Notes: generated from the letters alone by a model not told the origin. Positions 10,821 to 20,380 are shown, counted from the stretch's first letter. The stretch: 64,000 nt of DNA from [Eubacterium] siraeum (GCA_025150425.1 CP102281.1:2480001-2544000), one strand, 5' to 3'. A program made the numbers and translations.

Positions 10821-13556
10821 TCAGCCCGCCAGAGAACAAACGTTCCCTATTATTGATATGATTAGCGGTAATACATACACCGCCGCCAGCACCGCAACAA
10901 GCAATGCGTAAATGCCAATCCTGCACAGACCTTCCGCCTTATCGGCAATTGCCGTTATCTTTTTGCGGAATATAATGTACAGCGCCAGTGCCGCAAAGCC
11001 TGCAACGCTCAGCATAATACCCGGTTTAAGCCCCTTCGGGCAGAAACTGATGGTTATATTGTTTTTGCCTTCCTCCAGCTTTACCGCCATAAAGCCCGAC
11101 ATTGAACGGTATATCTCAGCAGGCTTTCCGTTTATCGTTGCAGAAAATCCGTCGTCATACGGCACCGACAAAAACAGCCACTGACCGCTTTTTGCGTTGT
11201 CTGCCGTTCCGCTTATATTTCCACCGTCAACCTTAAGATCGGCGGTCTTTGTTTTATTGATAGCTTTTTCCAGCTTGCCGAGCGACAGTCCGTAAATGCC
11301 ATAGCTTGAGCAATAAGTGCTTTCGTTTACGTCAACATCTATACTTACCTTCTCATTTTCGAAAGTACCGAGATATAAAAGTCCGTTGCTGTCTTTATTC
11401 GGGAACGACAGATCCTGCTTGATGCCGTTTACATATATTGCAAACGAACCGTTGATATGCTCGTTGATATTTCTTGCAACAAGATCAAAGCAATCGAAAT
11501 ACAACGCCTGCTTTTCACCTATATCCAGCTTGTAGCTGAGCGTTGCGATGCGTGTATTGCTCTTGGGTGTGAAATAATATATCCCGTCACGATGTGCATA
11601 CCGTATATTCTTTTCTCCGGTATGCTCATACTCGGTAAACAGCAGTTCGTTGCCCGTATCAAGCAGATTCTTTGCAAAATATTCCTGTATAACTATACGT
11701 TCAGCCTTAGGCAGCTCCGTACATTGTGACAGATCGCTGTCGGTCACTATTCCGAGCGGAAGATAATATTCGCTCTCATAAATTGAATAGTTCTTGTCAC
11801 GATAAATCACAGGCTCTCTTGCGCTGAATTTCTCTATATAATATTTTATATTCATAACGGCATCGGTAAGAGCCGTGCCTCCGTTGCCGGTTACCTCCAT
11901 CCAGTAGGACGAATAGCCGAGCCGTTTCATCGCATACATATAATCCTCCGATGTAAGCGAGGTGTAATGTGCGATGGTGGGATAGCCCAGTCCGCCTATA
12001 AGATTTGCGTCAAAATATTTCTTAGGCCACTGCATCAGCTTAACCCTGTAAAAATCATCGTCCTCGGGGATTTTTCCTTCAAGTTCTATCGCATTGTTGT
12101 ACTTGACAGGAGTATATGCCGATGCGCCAATATACACGTTTGCGTTGAAAACGCTTTCGGCTACAACAATTACAGCCAGTACAGAACAAACCGATTTGAA
12201 AGTGAGCTTCTTGAAAACGCCGAAAGCCATAGTCAGAACATACAGTGCCGTAAATCCGCAGAAGATAATTAAAAGCAGGATGAATGACTCCGAGCTTCCC
12301 CACAGTGTCGAAACATATGAATCCAGTTCGTATCTGTAGCTACAGTAGTACCATATCGTAAAACCGAAATAGATAACGCCGGCGGCAGTTATTCCGATAA
12401 GATAGGGCTTTTTATTCTTTTGCGCATAATCATCAGGCTTTGTATGCGACAGCTTCACCGCCGCAAAGGTCAGCATCATAAGCGTAGTCATATAGCCGTA
12501 CCGCATAGGGAATGCCATATAGTCGCCCGTGTGCCACATCTTGTTTATCGGCTCAAACACTACCGGCAGAAGCGTAAGGAACGAAAGCAGCGCATAGAAT
12601 CTGCTGTTCTTGCTCTTTCTTCGCAGAAAATACACGATGAAAGCCGCAACGGAAAATCCCGTACAGAAAATAAGCGGCAGATTTGTATATATCCCTGCAA
12701 ATACCGCAGAATCAAACAGACCCTTGAGTATGTTTGCGCCTCTTGCGGATGAAAGATACTGTGCAAAGCTCGGAAGCCATACAACAGCGGAGATCAGCGC
12801 CGCTATACCGCAGCCTATGATAAACCTCGGCGCAATGCCCCTTGTACTGCCCTTTTTTCTGTTAAGAAAAATGTAAACGCCGAAATACAGTATCGTGAAC
12901 AATACCACCATATAGCTGAGATAATAATTCAGCACCAGCATTCCGACAAGGCAGAATATAAGACCGCCTATGCGTTTACGCTTTACGAGCGAATTGAACG
13001 CTATCAGCAGCAGCGGGAAGAAGTACATTACATCGAGCCATACCGTGTTCTGATAGAACAGCATAGAGTAACCGCTGAACGCATACATAACGCTGAAAAG
13101 CGCCGAATATGTCACATCCAGCTTTTTATGGCAGGTGCGGAAGTACGCATTTGCGGTTATCGCACAGACAGCCATTTTCATAAGCGTCATAATGTTCATG
13201 AACAGCATCATGTCCGCTTTGTCGACAAATGCAACAAGAAGCGAAAACGGGCTTGATATAAAGAACAGGAACACGCCGAGGAAATTCATTCCGCCGGCAT
13301 TCTGCCAGTTGAAGAAGAAATCTCCCTTGCCCTCAAGTATGTCCTTGAAGTCGAGCAATAAAGGAAGCACCTGCTGGTGCATATCGCACCATGCGAGCGT
13401 TTTATCTCCGAACGGATAAAGCCCGCTGCCCGCAAATACCGCAAGCCCTATGACAATTACCGCTATCGGCGGAATTATCAGCGTCAGCAACAGCTTCGGA
13501 CTGCGTATAAGTTTACCGATATGTGTTGTGATTTTTTTAGTAATATCTCTTTTCAA
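10821..13556 (-). CDS. YfhO family polytopic membrane protein
   Basis: 911 residues. The first ~470 contain about a dozen membrane helices, then a large extracytoplasmic region of about 400 residues, then one or two C-terminal helices. The segment GDKTLAWCDMHQQVLPLL and the NWQNAGGMNFLG loop after the first helix are characteristic of YfhO, a GT-C fold family implicated in decorating lipid-linked or wall polymers in Firmicutes. The start is TTG at 13556 with GGAGG six bases upstream. The exact substrate is unknown. An intrinsic terminator separates it from secF, so it should have its own promoter in 13557-13620, but I could not pick one out. Confidence 0.88.
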   Translation of the reverse strand: MKRDITKKITTHIGKLIRSPKLLLTLIIPPIAVIVIGLAVFAGSGLYPFGDKTLAWCDMHQQVLPLLLDFKDILEGKGDFFFNWQNAGGMNFLGVFLFFISSPFSLLVAFVDKADMMLFMNIMTLMKMAVCAITANAYFRTCHKKLDVTYSALFSVMYAFSGYSMLFYQNTVWLDVMYFFPLLLIAFNSLVKRKRIGGLIFCLVGMLVLNYYLSYMVVLFTILYFGVYIFLNRKKGSTRGIAPRFIIGCGIAALISAVVWLPSFAQYLSSARGANILKGLFDSAVFAGIYTNLPLIFCTGFSVAAFIVYFLRRKSKNSRFYALLSFLTLLPVVFEPINKMWHTGDYMAFPMRYGYMTTLMMLTFAAVKLSHTKPDDYAQKNKKPYLIGITAAGVIYFGFTIWYYCSYRYELDSYVSTLWGSSESFILLLIIFCGFTALYVLTMAFGVFKKLTFKSVCSVLAVIVVAESVFNANVYIGASAYTPVKYNNAIELEGKIPEDDDFYRVKLMQWPKKYFDANLIGGLGYPTIAHYTSLTSEDYMYAMKRLGYSSYWMEVTGNGGTALTDAVMNIKYYIEKFSAREPVIYRDKNYSIYESEYYLPLGIVTDSDLSQCTELPKAERIVIQEYFAKNLLDTGNELLFTEYEHTGEKNIRYAHRDGIYYFTPKSNTRIATLSYKLDIGEKQALYFDCFDLVARNINEHINGSFAIYVNGIKQDLSFPNKDSNGLLYLGTFENEKVSIDVDVNESTYCSSYGIYGLSLGKLEKAINKTKTADLKVDGGNISGTADNAKSGQWLFLSVPYDDGFSATINGKPAEIYRSMSGFMAVKLEEGKNNITISFCPKGLKPGIMLSVAGFAALALYIIFRKKITAIADKAEGLCRIGIYALLVAVLAAVYVLPLIISIIGNVCSLAG

Positions 13557-13619
13557 AATATCCTCCGGGATTTTTAAAAATCTCTCCCATTTGGTTTTTA
13601 TGAATATCTGTCTAAATTC

Positions 13620-13655
13620 AAAAGCCGCAAAGACTTTATGTGCTATGCGGCTTTT
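13620..13655 (-). terminator. Intrinsic terminator of secDF
   Basis: AAAAGCCGCA pairs with TGCGGCTTTT around a 16-nt loop, 30 bp after the secF stop. Flanking A/T tracts allow it to work on the minus strand. Confidence 0.75.
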
Positions 13656-13685
13656 ATTTTTGATTGAATTATCAGCCGCAGGTGA

Positions 13686-14699
13686 TTATACCATGAGCTT
13701 CTTTGTGTCTACCGTACCCTTTGAAGCAAGATTCTTTGTATCCTTCTTGCTTTCGCCGTTTCCTGCATTTGTATAATTCTTGCCGTGCTTCTCCTGCCAG
13801 AGTACCCACAGGGGACCCGAGATGCACAGTGAAGAATAGGTACCGCAGATAAGACCTGCCATCATAGGAATAGCAAATGTCATTATCGAGGTTACGCCGC
13901 AGATTGCGCATACAACGCAGATTGCGAGTACGGCAAAGGCTGTGGTAACAGTTGTGTTTACAGAACGTGTTATCGACTGAGTGATACTCATATTAACAAG
14001 TTCCTTGAGTGAAAGCGAGTTGCCGTAAAGGTTACGGTTCTCTCTGATACGGTCATATACAACGATTGTATTATTGATAGAGTTACCGAGTACGGTAAGA
14101 ACAACCGCCATAAAGTTTGCGTCGATCGGGAAACGGCAGAACACGAACACCGCATAAACCATGAAACAGTCGTGAACGAGGGCTACCAGTGCAAACACAC
14201 CTGCCGAAAGGCCGCCGATCTTCTTGAATCTGAACGCAATATAGATAACGAGCAGTACAAACGAGAATAATACTGCAACAAGGCACTTAAGGAAGAACTC
14301 CGTACCTGATGTGGGGTTGACATCCTGGCTGTTTACAAGCGTAAGGCTGTTATCCTTGAAGGTCTGCTGGAGCTTATCCGATAAAGCTGTCTGCTTATCT
14401 GCAGTAAGTCCCTCTGAAGACGAGAATGAGATTTCAACGACTTCAAGCGAGCTGTTCATCGAAGAACCTGTAGTTACCGTAACAGCACCGTAATTTTCGC
14501 CCTCAACCGTCTTCTTTACCGCATTTGTGTCAATTTCGCCGGTATAGCTGTAGGTCAGCATCGTACCGCCCTTGAATTCAATAGCCATTTCAACGCCGAA
14601 TATACAGTTGAAAATAACCGTAATTACAGCAATGACAATCGGTATCAGAAAGAGTATCTTTCTGTATCCTATAAAATCAAATACTTTTTTGTTATTCAT
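13686..14699 (-). CDS. secF: Protein translocase subunit SecF
   Basis: 337 residues. After a first membrane helix (residues ~12-30) comes the FKGGTMLTYSY segment of the SecD/SecF periplasmic domain, and from residue ~135 five further helices with the conserved ALVHDCFMVY, NFMAVVLTVLGNSINNTIVVYDRIREN and ITRSVNTTVTT motifs. With SecD it uses the proton motive force to finish protein export at the SecYEG channel. Its ATG overlaps the end of secD by 4 bp (ATGA type), so translation is coupled. The C-terminal tail is lysine-rich. Confidence 0.97.
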   Translation of the reverse strand: MNNKKVFDFIGYRKILFLIPIVIAVITVIFNCIFGVEMAIEFKGGTMLTYSYTGEIDTNAVKKTVEGENYGAVTVTTGSSMNSSLEVVEISFSSSEGLTADKQTALSDKLQQTFKDNSLTLVNSQDVNPTSGTEFFLKCLVAVLFSFVLLVIYIAFRFKKIGGLSAGVFALVALVHDCFMVYAVFVFCRFPIDANFMAVVLTVLGNSINNTIVVYDRIRENRNLYGNSLSLKELVNMSITQSITRSVNTTVTTAFAVLAICVVCAICGVTSIMTFAIPMMAGLICGTYSSLCISGPLWVLWQEKHGKNYTNAGNGESKKDTKNLASKGTVDTKKLMV

Positions 14700-16156
14700 T
14701 TTGAAGCACCGCCTTCCGTTGCGGCAGCCTTTTCAGCGGCACACTTCTTTGCAGATTTTCCGCCGTAGAGAGCGGGATTTCTGAATATCTTGAATCTGGA
14801 AAGCGACATTGTCATAAGTCTTGTCGCAAATATGCCGAACAGGAAGTTCAGTATAACGCCGACCATCAGAGTATAGCCGAATGAGTAGATAGTACCCTCT
14901 GTCGAAGCACCGAACATGAAGAATACCGGCTTCAGTATAGTAGACGCAAGGCTGTCGGGAGTACCGAAAGCACCCATAAGTATGATAGCAACGATAATCA
15001 TTGTGATATTACCGTCAAATACCGCACTGAACGCTCTCTTATAGCCTGTGGCTATCGCTGTGTCTATCGTCTTGCCGCTGTTTATTTCTTCCTTTATACG
15101 CTCACCCGTGATAACGTTAGCGTCAACGCCCATACCTACCGCAAGAATGATACCTGCGATACCGGGTATTGTCAGCGTAAAGCTGTTTGAGAACGGGAAG
15201 AAGCCTGTTATAGCACAGAACGTACCTGCAACCTGTCCTATAAGACCGATAACGGCAACTACACCGGGCAGTCTGTACAGTGCAATCATGAATATCATTA
15301 TAAGTGCAAATGCGATAACGCCGGCGATTGCCATAGCGTCACGGGCACCTGTACCGAGCGTGGGTGAGATAGTGCTGAAGCTCGATGTTTCCAGCTTGAA
15401 CGGTAACGCACCGCCGTTTATCTGGTCTGCAAGTGCCTTAGCCTCATCAGCCGTAAAGCCACCGCTGATTGTAGCCTCACCGCCGCTGATTTCCTCTTTT
15501 ACGGTAGCTGTTGAAATGCACTTGTCATCCATATATGTCGAGATGTATCCCTTTGATGAAGCAAGCTTCTTTGTAGCCTCTGCAAACTTCTCCTTGCCGC
15601 TGTCCTTCAGCTTTAAGGATACCATATACTCATATTCCTTGCTGTTTCCGCTCTTGAGCTGATATACGGCAGAAGCCTTTTCAACATCCGAACCGGAAAT
15701 GATAAGGGGCAGATCCTCGTATGTCTGACCGTCGGAAAGCGATTTTTCCGAGCCTTCTCTGAAGGTGAGCAGTGCGGTAGCACCAAGCTCCTTTACAGCC
15801 GCTTCCGGATCAAAGCTGTCATCCTCAGCCTGCCACGGGAAACGCACGATTATCTTATCGCTGTTATAATCAACATAAACCTCATAGTCTGTTATGTTGT
15901 TTGCAACAAGTCTTGTTTCAACAATCGACTTTGCCGCATCGACCTCTTCATTGGTCGCATCGTAATCTGCCGGTGACGTAAATGTAACGTCAACACCGCC
16001 TCTGATATCAATACCCCAACGAATATCGCTTACACCTCTTATAATAGTGTTCGTGAAATCGCCGTACTGGGTATGAACACCGAAAAATACTATGCCTGTA
16101 AATGCCAGTATAACCGCCAGCACTATAAAGAACACAGGCTTTGCCACTCTTTTCAA
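14696..16156 (-). CDS. secD: Protein translocase subunit SecD
   Basis: About 486 residues. It has an N-terminal helix, the family signature GIDIRGGVDVTF, a periplasmic domain (~residues 50-270), and a C-terminal block of helices with IAGIILAVGMGVDANVI and ERIKEE. It partners SecF. Three starts are possible: GTG 16186, GTG 16165 and TTG 16156. I prefer TTG 16156 because GGAG lies 7 nt upstream and the product then begins MKRVAKPVFF. The promoter at 16212-16240 is compatible with all three. Confidence 0.95.
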   Translation of the reverse strand: MKRVAKPVFFIVLAVILAFTGIVFFGVHTQYGDFTNTIIRGVSDIRWGIDIRGGVDVTFTSPADYDATNEEVDAAKSIVETRLVANNITDYEVYVDYNSDKIIVRFPWQAEDDSFDPEAAVKELGATALLTFREGSEKSLSDGQTYEDLPLIISGSDVEKASAVYQLKSGNSKEYEYMVSLKLKDSGKEKFAEATKKLASSKGYISTYMDDKCISTATVKEEISGGEATISGGFTADEAKALADQINGGALPFKLETSSFSTISPTLGTGARDAMAIAGVIAFALIMIFMIALYRLPGVVAVIGLIGQVAGTFCAITGFFPFSNSFTLTIPGIAGIILAVGMGVDANVITGERIKEEINSGKTIDTAIATGYKRAFSAVFDGNITMIIVAIILMGAFGTPDSLASTILKPVFFMFGASTEGTIYSFGYTLMVGVILNFLFGIFATRLMTMSLSRFKIFRNPALYGGKSAKKCAAEKAAATEGGASK

Positions 16157-16211
16157 ATGTTTCACTCCGTTTCTGTGCCTCAGCACATCCTGTTAATTTA
16201 TACATTACAGT

Positions 16212-16240
16212 ATTATACTATAATGATTTCGATTAGTCAA
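16212..16240 (-). promoter_or_regulatory. Candidate secDF promoter
   Basis: TTGACT (16235-16240), 17 bp, TATAAT (16212-16217) on the minus strand, between purB and secD. Confidence 0.8.
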
Positions 16241-16280
16241 GAAATAGTAAAGAATTTCTGCAATTTTCACAATCCGTTCA

Positions 16281-17720
16281 TTATACGGAAAGCTCAGCCT
16301 TTTCTCCGAGAACGTCCTTATTCTTTTCAAGGACAGGCTTTATGCACCTGTCAAGGAATGCGCTCACCTGGCTTGCGCTTCTGCCCGTGTAATTTTCGGG
16401 AATGAGCTTTGCCTCGATTTCTTCCTTTGTTGTCATGAAGTCGGGGTCTGCGGCGATTCTGTCAACGAGGTCGTTTTCTCCGCCCTCTTCTTTGATGACC
16501 TTACCTGCGGCAATGCTGTGCTGTCTTATCTTCTCGTGAAGCTCCTGTCTGTTTCCGCCCTTCATAACTGCGTCCATCATAATGTTTTCCGTTGCCATGA
16601 AAGGAAGCTCCTTCATTACTCTTGCACGGATAACCTTAGGATATACGACCAGTCCGTTTGTGATATTCAGCATAATGTTCAGTATAGCGTCTGTTGCAAG
16701 GAATGCCTCCGCTACTGCGATACGCTTGTTCGCACTGTCGTCGAGCGTTCTCTCAAACCACTGTGTGCCTGCCGTAAACGCAGGATTAAGAGTATCTATC
16801 ATAACATATCTTGAAAGCGAGGTTATTCTCTCCGCTCTCATCGGGTTTCTCTTATAAGGCATAGCCGAAGAACCGATCTGATTCTTTTCAAAAGGCTCCT
16901 CGATTTCCTTGAAGTTTGCAAGGATACGCAGATCGTTCGAGAACTTCGAACAGCTCTGTGCAATACCGCCCAGTACGTTTACTATTCTGCTGTCAACCTT
17001 TCTTGAATAGGTCTGACCGCTTACGGGTACGCACTGCTTGAATCCCATTTCCTCAGCTATCATCTGCTCCAGCTTTTCTATCTTTTCCTCATCGCCGTGG
17101 AACAGTTCCATAAAGCTCGCCTGTGTGCCTGTAGTACCCTTCTGACCGAGCAGTTTCAGATTACCCATCTGATACTCAAGATCCTCAAGATCCATCAGAA
17201 GTTCGTTCATCCACAGCGTAGCACGCTTGCCTACGGTAGTCAGCTGTGCAGGCTGTAAATGTGTATATGCAAGACAGGGCATATCCTTATATTTATCCGC
17301 AAAAGAAGCGAAGTTCGAAAGAACGTTCACAAGCTTTCTGTGTACTATCTTCATAGCGTCACGCATTACGATAACATCGGTGTTGTCGCCTACATAACAG
17401 CTTGTAGCACCTAAATGGATTATGCCCTCAGCTTTAGGACAGCACTTTCCGTATGTATGGACGTGCGCCATAACATCGTGGCGGAGCTTCTTCTCCTCCT
17501 CAGCCGCATAAGCAAAATCAATATCATCAATATGCGCCTCAAGCTCGTCGACCTTTTCCTGCGTTACCTGCTCAAGTCCGAGCTTCATTTCCGCTCTTGC
17601 AAGCGCTACCCACAATCTGCGGAATGTCGAAAACTTCTTCTGTGCGGAGAATGTAAACTGCATTTCCTCGCTTGCATATCTCGTACAGAAAGGGCTTTCG
17701 TAAGTTTCATAATTTGTCAT
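16281..17720 (-). CDS. purB: Adenylosuccinate lyase
   Basis: 479 residues, within the family's usual length. It catalyses two purine steps: SAICAR to AICAR, and adenylosuccinate to AMP, each releasing fumarate. The fumarase/aspartase signature SSAMPYKRNPMRAE is present near residue 287, along with TSCYVGDNTD and the THLQPAQ segment that carries the catalytic histidine region. It acts in the cytoplasm as a homotetramer. No other purine gene is nearby. No clear hairpin was seen between it and the secD promoter. Confidence 0.97.
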   Translation of the reverse strand: MTNYETYESPFCTRYASEEMQFTFSAQKKFSTFRRLWVALARAEMKLGLEQVTQEKVDELEAHIDDIDFAYAAEEEKKLRHDVMAHVHTYGKCCPKAEGIIHLGATSCYVGDNTDVIVMRDAMKIVHRKLVNVLSNFASFADKYKDMPCLAYTHLQPAQLTTVGKRATLWMNELLMDLEDLEYQMGNLKLLGQKGTTGTQASFMELFHGDEEKIEKLEQMIAEEMGFKQCVPVSGQTYSRKVDSRIVNVLGGIAQSCSKFSNDLRILANFKEIEEPFEKNQIGSSAMPYKRNPMRAERITSLSRYVMIDTLNPAFTAGTQWFERTLDDSANKRIAVAEAFLATDAILNIMLNITNGLVVYPKVIRARVMKELPFMATENIMMDAVMKGGNRQELHEKIRQHSIAAGKVIKEEGGENDLVDRIAADPDFMTTKEEIEAKLIPENYTGRSASQVSAFLDRCIKPVLEKNKDVLGEKAELSV

Positions 17721-17919
17721 TATAAATAACCGTCCTTTTCATCGGATTTTTTACTTTCCTGTGTCATCTGTATCTGCCGCCTGTATCTTTGGTGCATACA
17801 ACGCTTCATCTGCACATACCGACACATTTTATATTGTATCACAAATTGTCCGTGTTCGCAATAGCAAACGTCATTTTTTCTCAAAACTTACCTTTCCGTA
17901 TATCATTCAACCGCCCCGC

Positions 17920-18309
17920 TTCACCCTACGGCAACATCGACCACAGCCGCTCCGCTTCACCCTACGGCAACATCGACCACAGCCACTCCGCTTCACCCTA
18001 CGGCAACATCGACCACAGCCGCTCCGCCTCACCCTACGGCAACATCGACCACAGACGCTCCGCCTCACCCTACGGCAACATCGACCACAGACGCTCCGCT
18101 TCACCCTACGGCAACATCGACCACAGACGCTCCGCCTCACCCTACGGCAACATCGACCACAGACGCTCCGCTTCACCCTACGGCAACATCGACCACAGCC
18201 GCCTCGCTTTCACCCTACGGCAACATCGACCACAACCGCTCCGCTTCACCCTACGGCAACATCGACCACAACCGCTCCGCTTCACCCCACGGCAACATTG
18301 ACCACAGCC
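17920..18309. repeat. Minisatellite: 11 tandem copies of a 36-bp unit
   Basis: The unit starts TTCACCCTACGGCAACATCG and continues ACCACAGCCGCTCCGC. Units 1-7, 9 and 10 are exactly 36 bp, unit 8 is 37 bp, and unit 11 is partial (18281-18309). Substitutions are clustered at the first base (T/C) and at bases 28-30 (CCG, CCA, ACG, AACCG types). The period is a multiple of three, so all frames stay open, but no start or ribosome site precedes it. It fills the gap between the divergent purB and tRNA-Pro genes; the rest of 17730-18379 shows nothing else recognisable. Confidence 0.93.
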
Positions 18310-18379
18310 TGTCATTTCGCACAACAAAGCCGTTTTAACAGCTCTGCCGAAAATTTTTCGTATTTTTTTAAAAAAGCCC

Positions 18380-18408
18380 TTGACAAATACCCGAAAACCG
18401 TGTATAAT
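18380..18408 (+). promoter_or_regulatory. Promoter of tRNA-Pro
   Basis: A perfect consensus: TTGACA (18380-18385), 17 bp, TATAAT (18403-18408), 12 bp before the tRNA. Confidence 0.93.
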
Positions 18409-18420
18409 GTTTACTGTTAT

Positions 18421-18497
18421 CTGGGTGTGGCGCAGATTGGTAGCGCGCTACCTTGGGGTGGTAGAGGCCGCAGGTTCAAATCCTGTCACTCAGACCA
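18421..18497 (+). tRNA. tRNA-Pro (GGG)
   Basis: A 77-nt cloverleaf. The anticodon arm CTACC-TTGGGGT-GGTAG gives anticodon GGG. The acceptor CTGGGTG pairs with CACTCAG (one G-U), and CCA is encoded. It is a single-gene transcript with its own promoter and terminator. Confidence 0.96.
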
Positions 18498-18500
18498 ATT

Positions 18501-18537
18501 AAAAACCGCTTGATTGTCAAAATCAAGCGGTTTTTTG
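18501..18537 (+). terminator. Terminator of tRNA-Pro
   Basis: AACCGCTTGAT pairs with ATCAAGCGGTT, followed by TTTTTTG. It begins 4 bp after the tRNA. Confidence 0.92.
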
Positions 18538-18631
18538 TTTACCGTTTTATCTCCTATATAAGCAAGCTCTACGAATATATTCTATTAAATATAGCACCCC
18601 ACAACCCGACATCTCCTGCCTATGCACTTAT

Positions 18632-19552
18632 TCAAACAGTTTCGCTTTCTTTTTCCTTTTCTCCGTCTGTATACCGCCGGTCGCCGTTCTCCCTGTCATA
18701 CGCCTTCACCGAATATTCGCTGACATTCTTTACCGTTTCGCCGTCTATCTGCAATGCGGCAGGTGAATCAAACCGCACTGTGATTTCCTTTCCGGTCAGC
18801 ACCTCTACCATCTCGGTATGGCTGATATGCTCCCCCTTGAAGATTGAAGGGAACACCATAAGCGTTTTCAGCTTCCCACTGCCGTGCATCACAACAACCG
18901 ACAGCTTCCCCTCGGGGTTGTTTCTGTCCTGTTTCGGAGCGGTCATCATACCGCCGCCGTAAAACCTGCCGTTCATTGTCGGCGCAAGCCATACCTTCTT
19001 ATAGCTGTACTCCCTGCCGTCAACGTTTATAACCGCATTCGCCGGTCTGAAATGAAACAACAGACCTTTAACCGCAATAGATGTATAATTTATGGGCTTG
19101 TCGGATTTTTCTCTCAGCTCATCGCCCGTTTCACAGCAATATCCGTCAATACCGTAGCCTATAGCATTGATAAACCGTGAGCTTTTGCCGTTTACCGTTA
19201 CAATAGGCAGATTTCTGACATATTCGTTTATCCTTACAGGCTCACAGCCCTGCTCCTTGCCGAGATCACGCAAAAAATCATTTCCGCTTCCCGTACCGTA
19301 ATAATACAGCGGATTCTCATAAGGATACCCGTCGCTGTCATTTATAAAACGGTTAAGCGTACCGTCACCGCCGCACAGCACAATATCGCTTTCGGGCGAA
19401 ATACTGTCAAAAAATGTGCCGTACCCGCTTATCTGCGTCATATTGCAATATTTCAGTTCATCGTCCTTGTATATATCCGTCAGCTTTTGTGCAAGCTCTG
19501 TTCCCTTCCCGTTGCACGATAAAGGATTATACAGTATGTATTTCACGCTCAT
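18632..19552 (-). CDS. Diacylglycerol/lipid kinase family protein (DagK-like)
   Basis: 306 residues. The nucleotide-binding signature VLCGGDGTLNRF lies near residue 60 and the downstream GTGSGNDFLRDLG motif is typical of the DAGK catalytic domain. Later segments (FINAIGYGIDG, MMTAPKQDRNNPEGKL, the terminal LQIDGE) match the YegS/DgkB group, which phosphorylates lipid substrates such as diacylglycerol with ATP at the membrane. No transmembrane helix is seen. Whether it recycles diacylglycerol from lipoteichoic acid synthesis or acts on another lipid is not determinable here. It is monocistronic, with a promoter at 19646-19674. Confidence 0.92.
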   Translation of the reverse strand: MSVKYILYNPLSCNGKGTELAQKLTDIYKDDELKYCNMTQISGYGTFFDSISPESDIVLCGGDGTLNRFINDSDGYPYENPLYYYGTGSGNDFLRDLGKEQGCEPVRINEYVRNLPIVTVNGKSSRFINAIGYGIDGYCCETGDELREKSDKPINYTSIAVKGLLFHFRPANAVINVDGREYSYKKVWLAPTMNGRFYGGGMMTAPKQDRNNPEGKLSVVVMHGSGKLKTLMVFPSIFKGEHISHTEMVEVLTGKEITVRFDSPAALQIDGETVKNVSEYSVKAYDRENGDRRYTDGEKEKESETV

Positions 19553-19645
19553 ATATGCCCTCCCCTTAAACCGACAGCCGATTACTTATTATGTTATCGG
19601 TCCTTCGGCTCTTTCGGTCTTTTAGTCTTTTGGTCCTTTTGGTAT

Positions 19646-19674
19646 AGTATAACAAATTTAAACGGATTTTGCAA
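19646..19674 (-). promoter_or_regulatory. Candidate promoter of the lipid kinase
   Basis: TTGCAA (19669-19674), 17 bp, TATACT (19646-19651) on the minus strand. Confidence 0.6.
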
Positions 19675-19737
19675 TATATTGTTGTAATTTGTCAACACTT
19701 TGCATTGAAAATTGTATAAGTTGTTGCTTGTAAGCCC

Positions 19738-20240
19738 CCATGCTTAAACCCTCTGGGCGTTCATTTTATAAGGCATCCGTGCCTTACCCGCACCGTGCGA
19801 GTTCGCCCCCAGCACCAAAAAAAGCAGGGCTATGCCTGTTTGTGTTAGCGAAAGTGTAGCGGGGTTTGTCAAAATGCGGTCGTTTGGGTCGGCGCGTCCT
19901 TGCGCCGACTCTGTGCGACCGCTATCGTGCATCCTTGCACGTCGTGCTTGCTCTGTTGGTTTCGCATCGTGCGAAACTTTGGGCAAGCACTATCACGCAT
20001 CCTTGCGTTTGCGGTCGTTTGGGTCGGTGCGTCCTTGCGCCGACTCTGTGCGACCGCTATCGTGCATCCTTTGCACGTTTATGAACGCTCTGTTGGTTTC
20101 GCATCGTGCCTCGTCAGCCGTTTGGGTTGCCACATCGTGTGGCAACTAAGTGCGGCTGCCTTTAAGCATCCATGCTTAAAACTTTGGGCGTTCATTTTAT
20201 AAGGCATCCGTGCCTTACCCGCAAGTTGCGGGTTCTCCCA
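19738..20240. repeat. Nested-hairpin repeat element, copy A
   Basis: About 500 bp made of consecutive hairpins. Simple ones have a TCCN loop, such as AAGGCA-TCCG-TGCCTT, GTGCA-TCCT-TGCAC and AAGCA-TCCA-TGCTT. Compound ones enclose an inner hairpin within an outer stem: outer GCGGTCG/CGACCGC (19876-19882 with 19916-19922), GTGCTTGC/GCAAGCAC (19944-19951 with 19983-19990), CAGCCG/CGGCTG (20115-20120 with 20153-20158). Inner stems such as GTTTCGCA/TGCGAAAC and TTGCCACA/TGTGGCAA close on a TCG loop. The ends share a ~53-bp direct repeat. Open frames across it are by-products of the repeats. Confidence 0.85.
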
Positions 20241-20253
20241 CCCACCAACACAT

Positions 20254-20293
20254 AAAAAGTGTAACCCCACTCATTGAGTGGGGTTACACTTTT
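20254..20293 (-). terminator. Terminator of tRNA-Leu
   Basis: A nearly perfect 20-bp inverted repeat, AAAAAGTGTAACCCCACTCA with its complement, directly follows the CCA end of the tRNA on the minus strand and ends in T residues. Confidence 0.9.
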
Positions 20294-20380
20294 TGGTGCC
20301 GATGGCGGGGGTCGAACCCGCACGGTATTGCTACCAACGGATTTTGAGTCCGTCACGTCTGCCAATTCCATCACATCGGC
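20294..20380 (-). tRNA. tRNA-Leu (CAA)
   Basis: An 87-nt class II tRNA with a long variable arm. The anticodon arm ACGGA-CTCAAAA-TCCGT gives CAA. The acceptor GCCGATG pairs with CATCGGC, and CCA is encoded. Confidence 0.96.

Noticed and set aside
17907-18513. CRISPR array or repeat-rich protein at the 36-bp repeats
   Set aside because: Units abut with no spacers and are not palindromic, so it is not CRISPR. The open frames exist because 36 is a multiple of three; unit 8 is one base longer and switches frame, and there is no ribosome site, so a conserved protein is unlikely.
19744-20270. Cys/Arg-rich open frames over element A, and similar ones over 30012-30272 and 49687-50092
   Set aside because: They follow the hairpin repeats, differ between copies by frame, and lack ribosome sites. 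The conservation is at the level of base pairing, not of protein.
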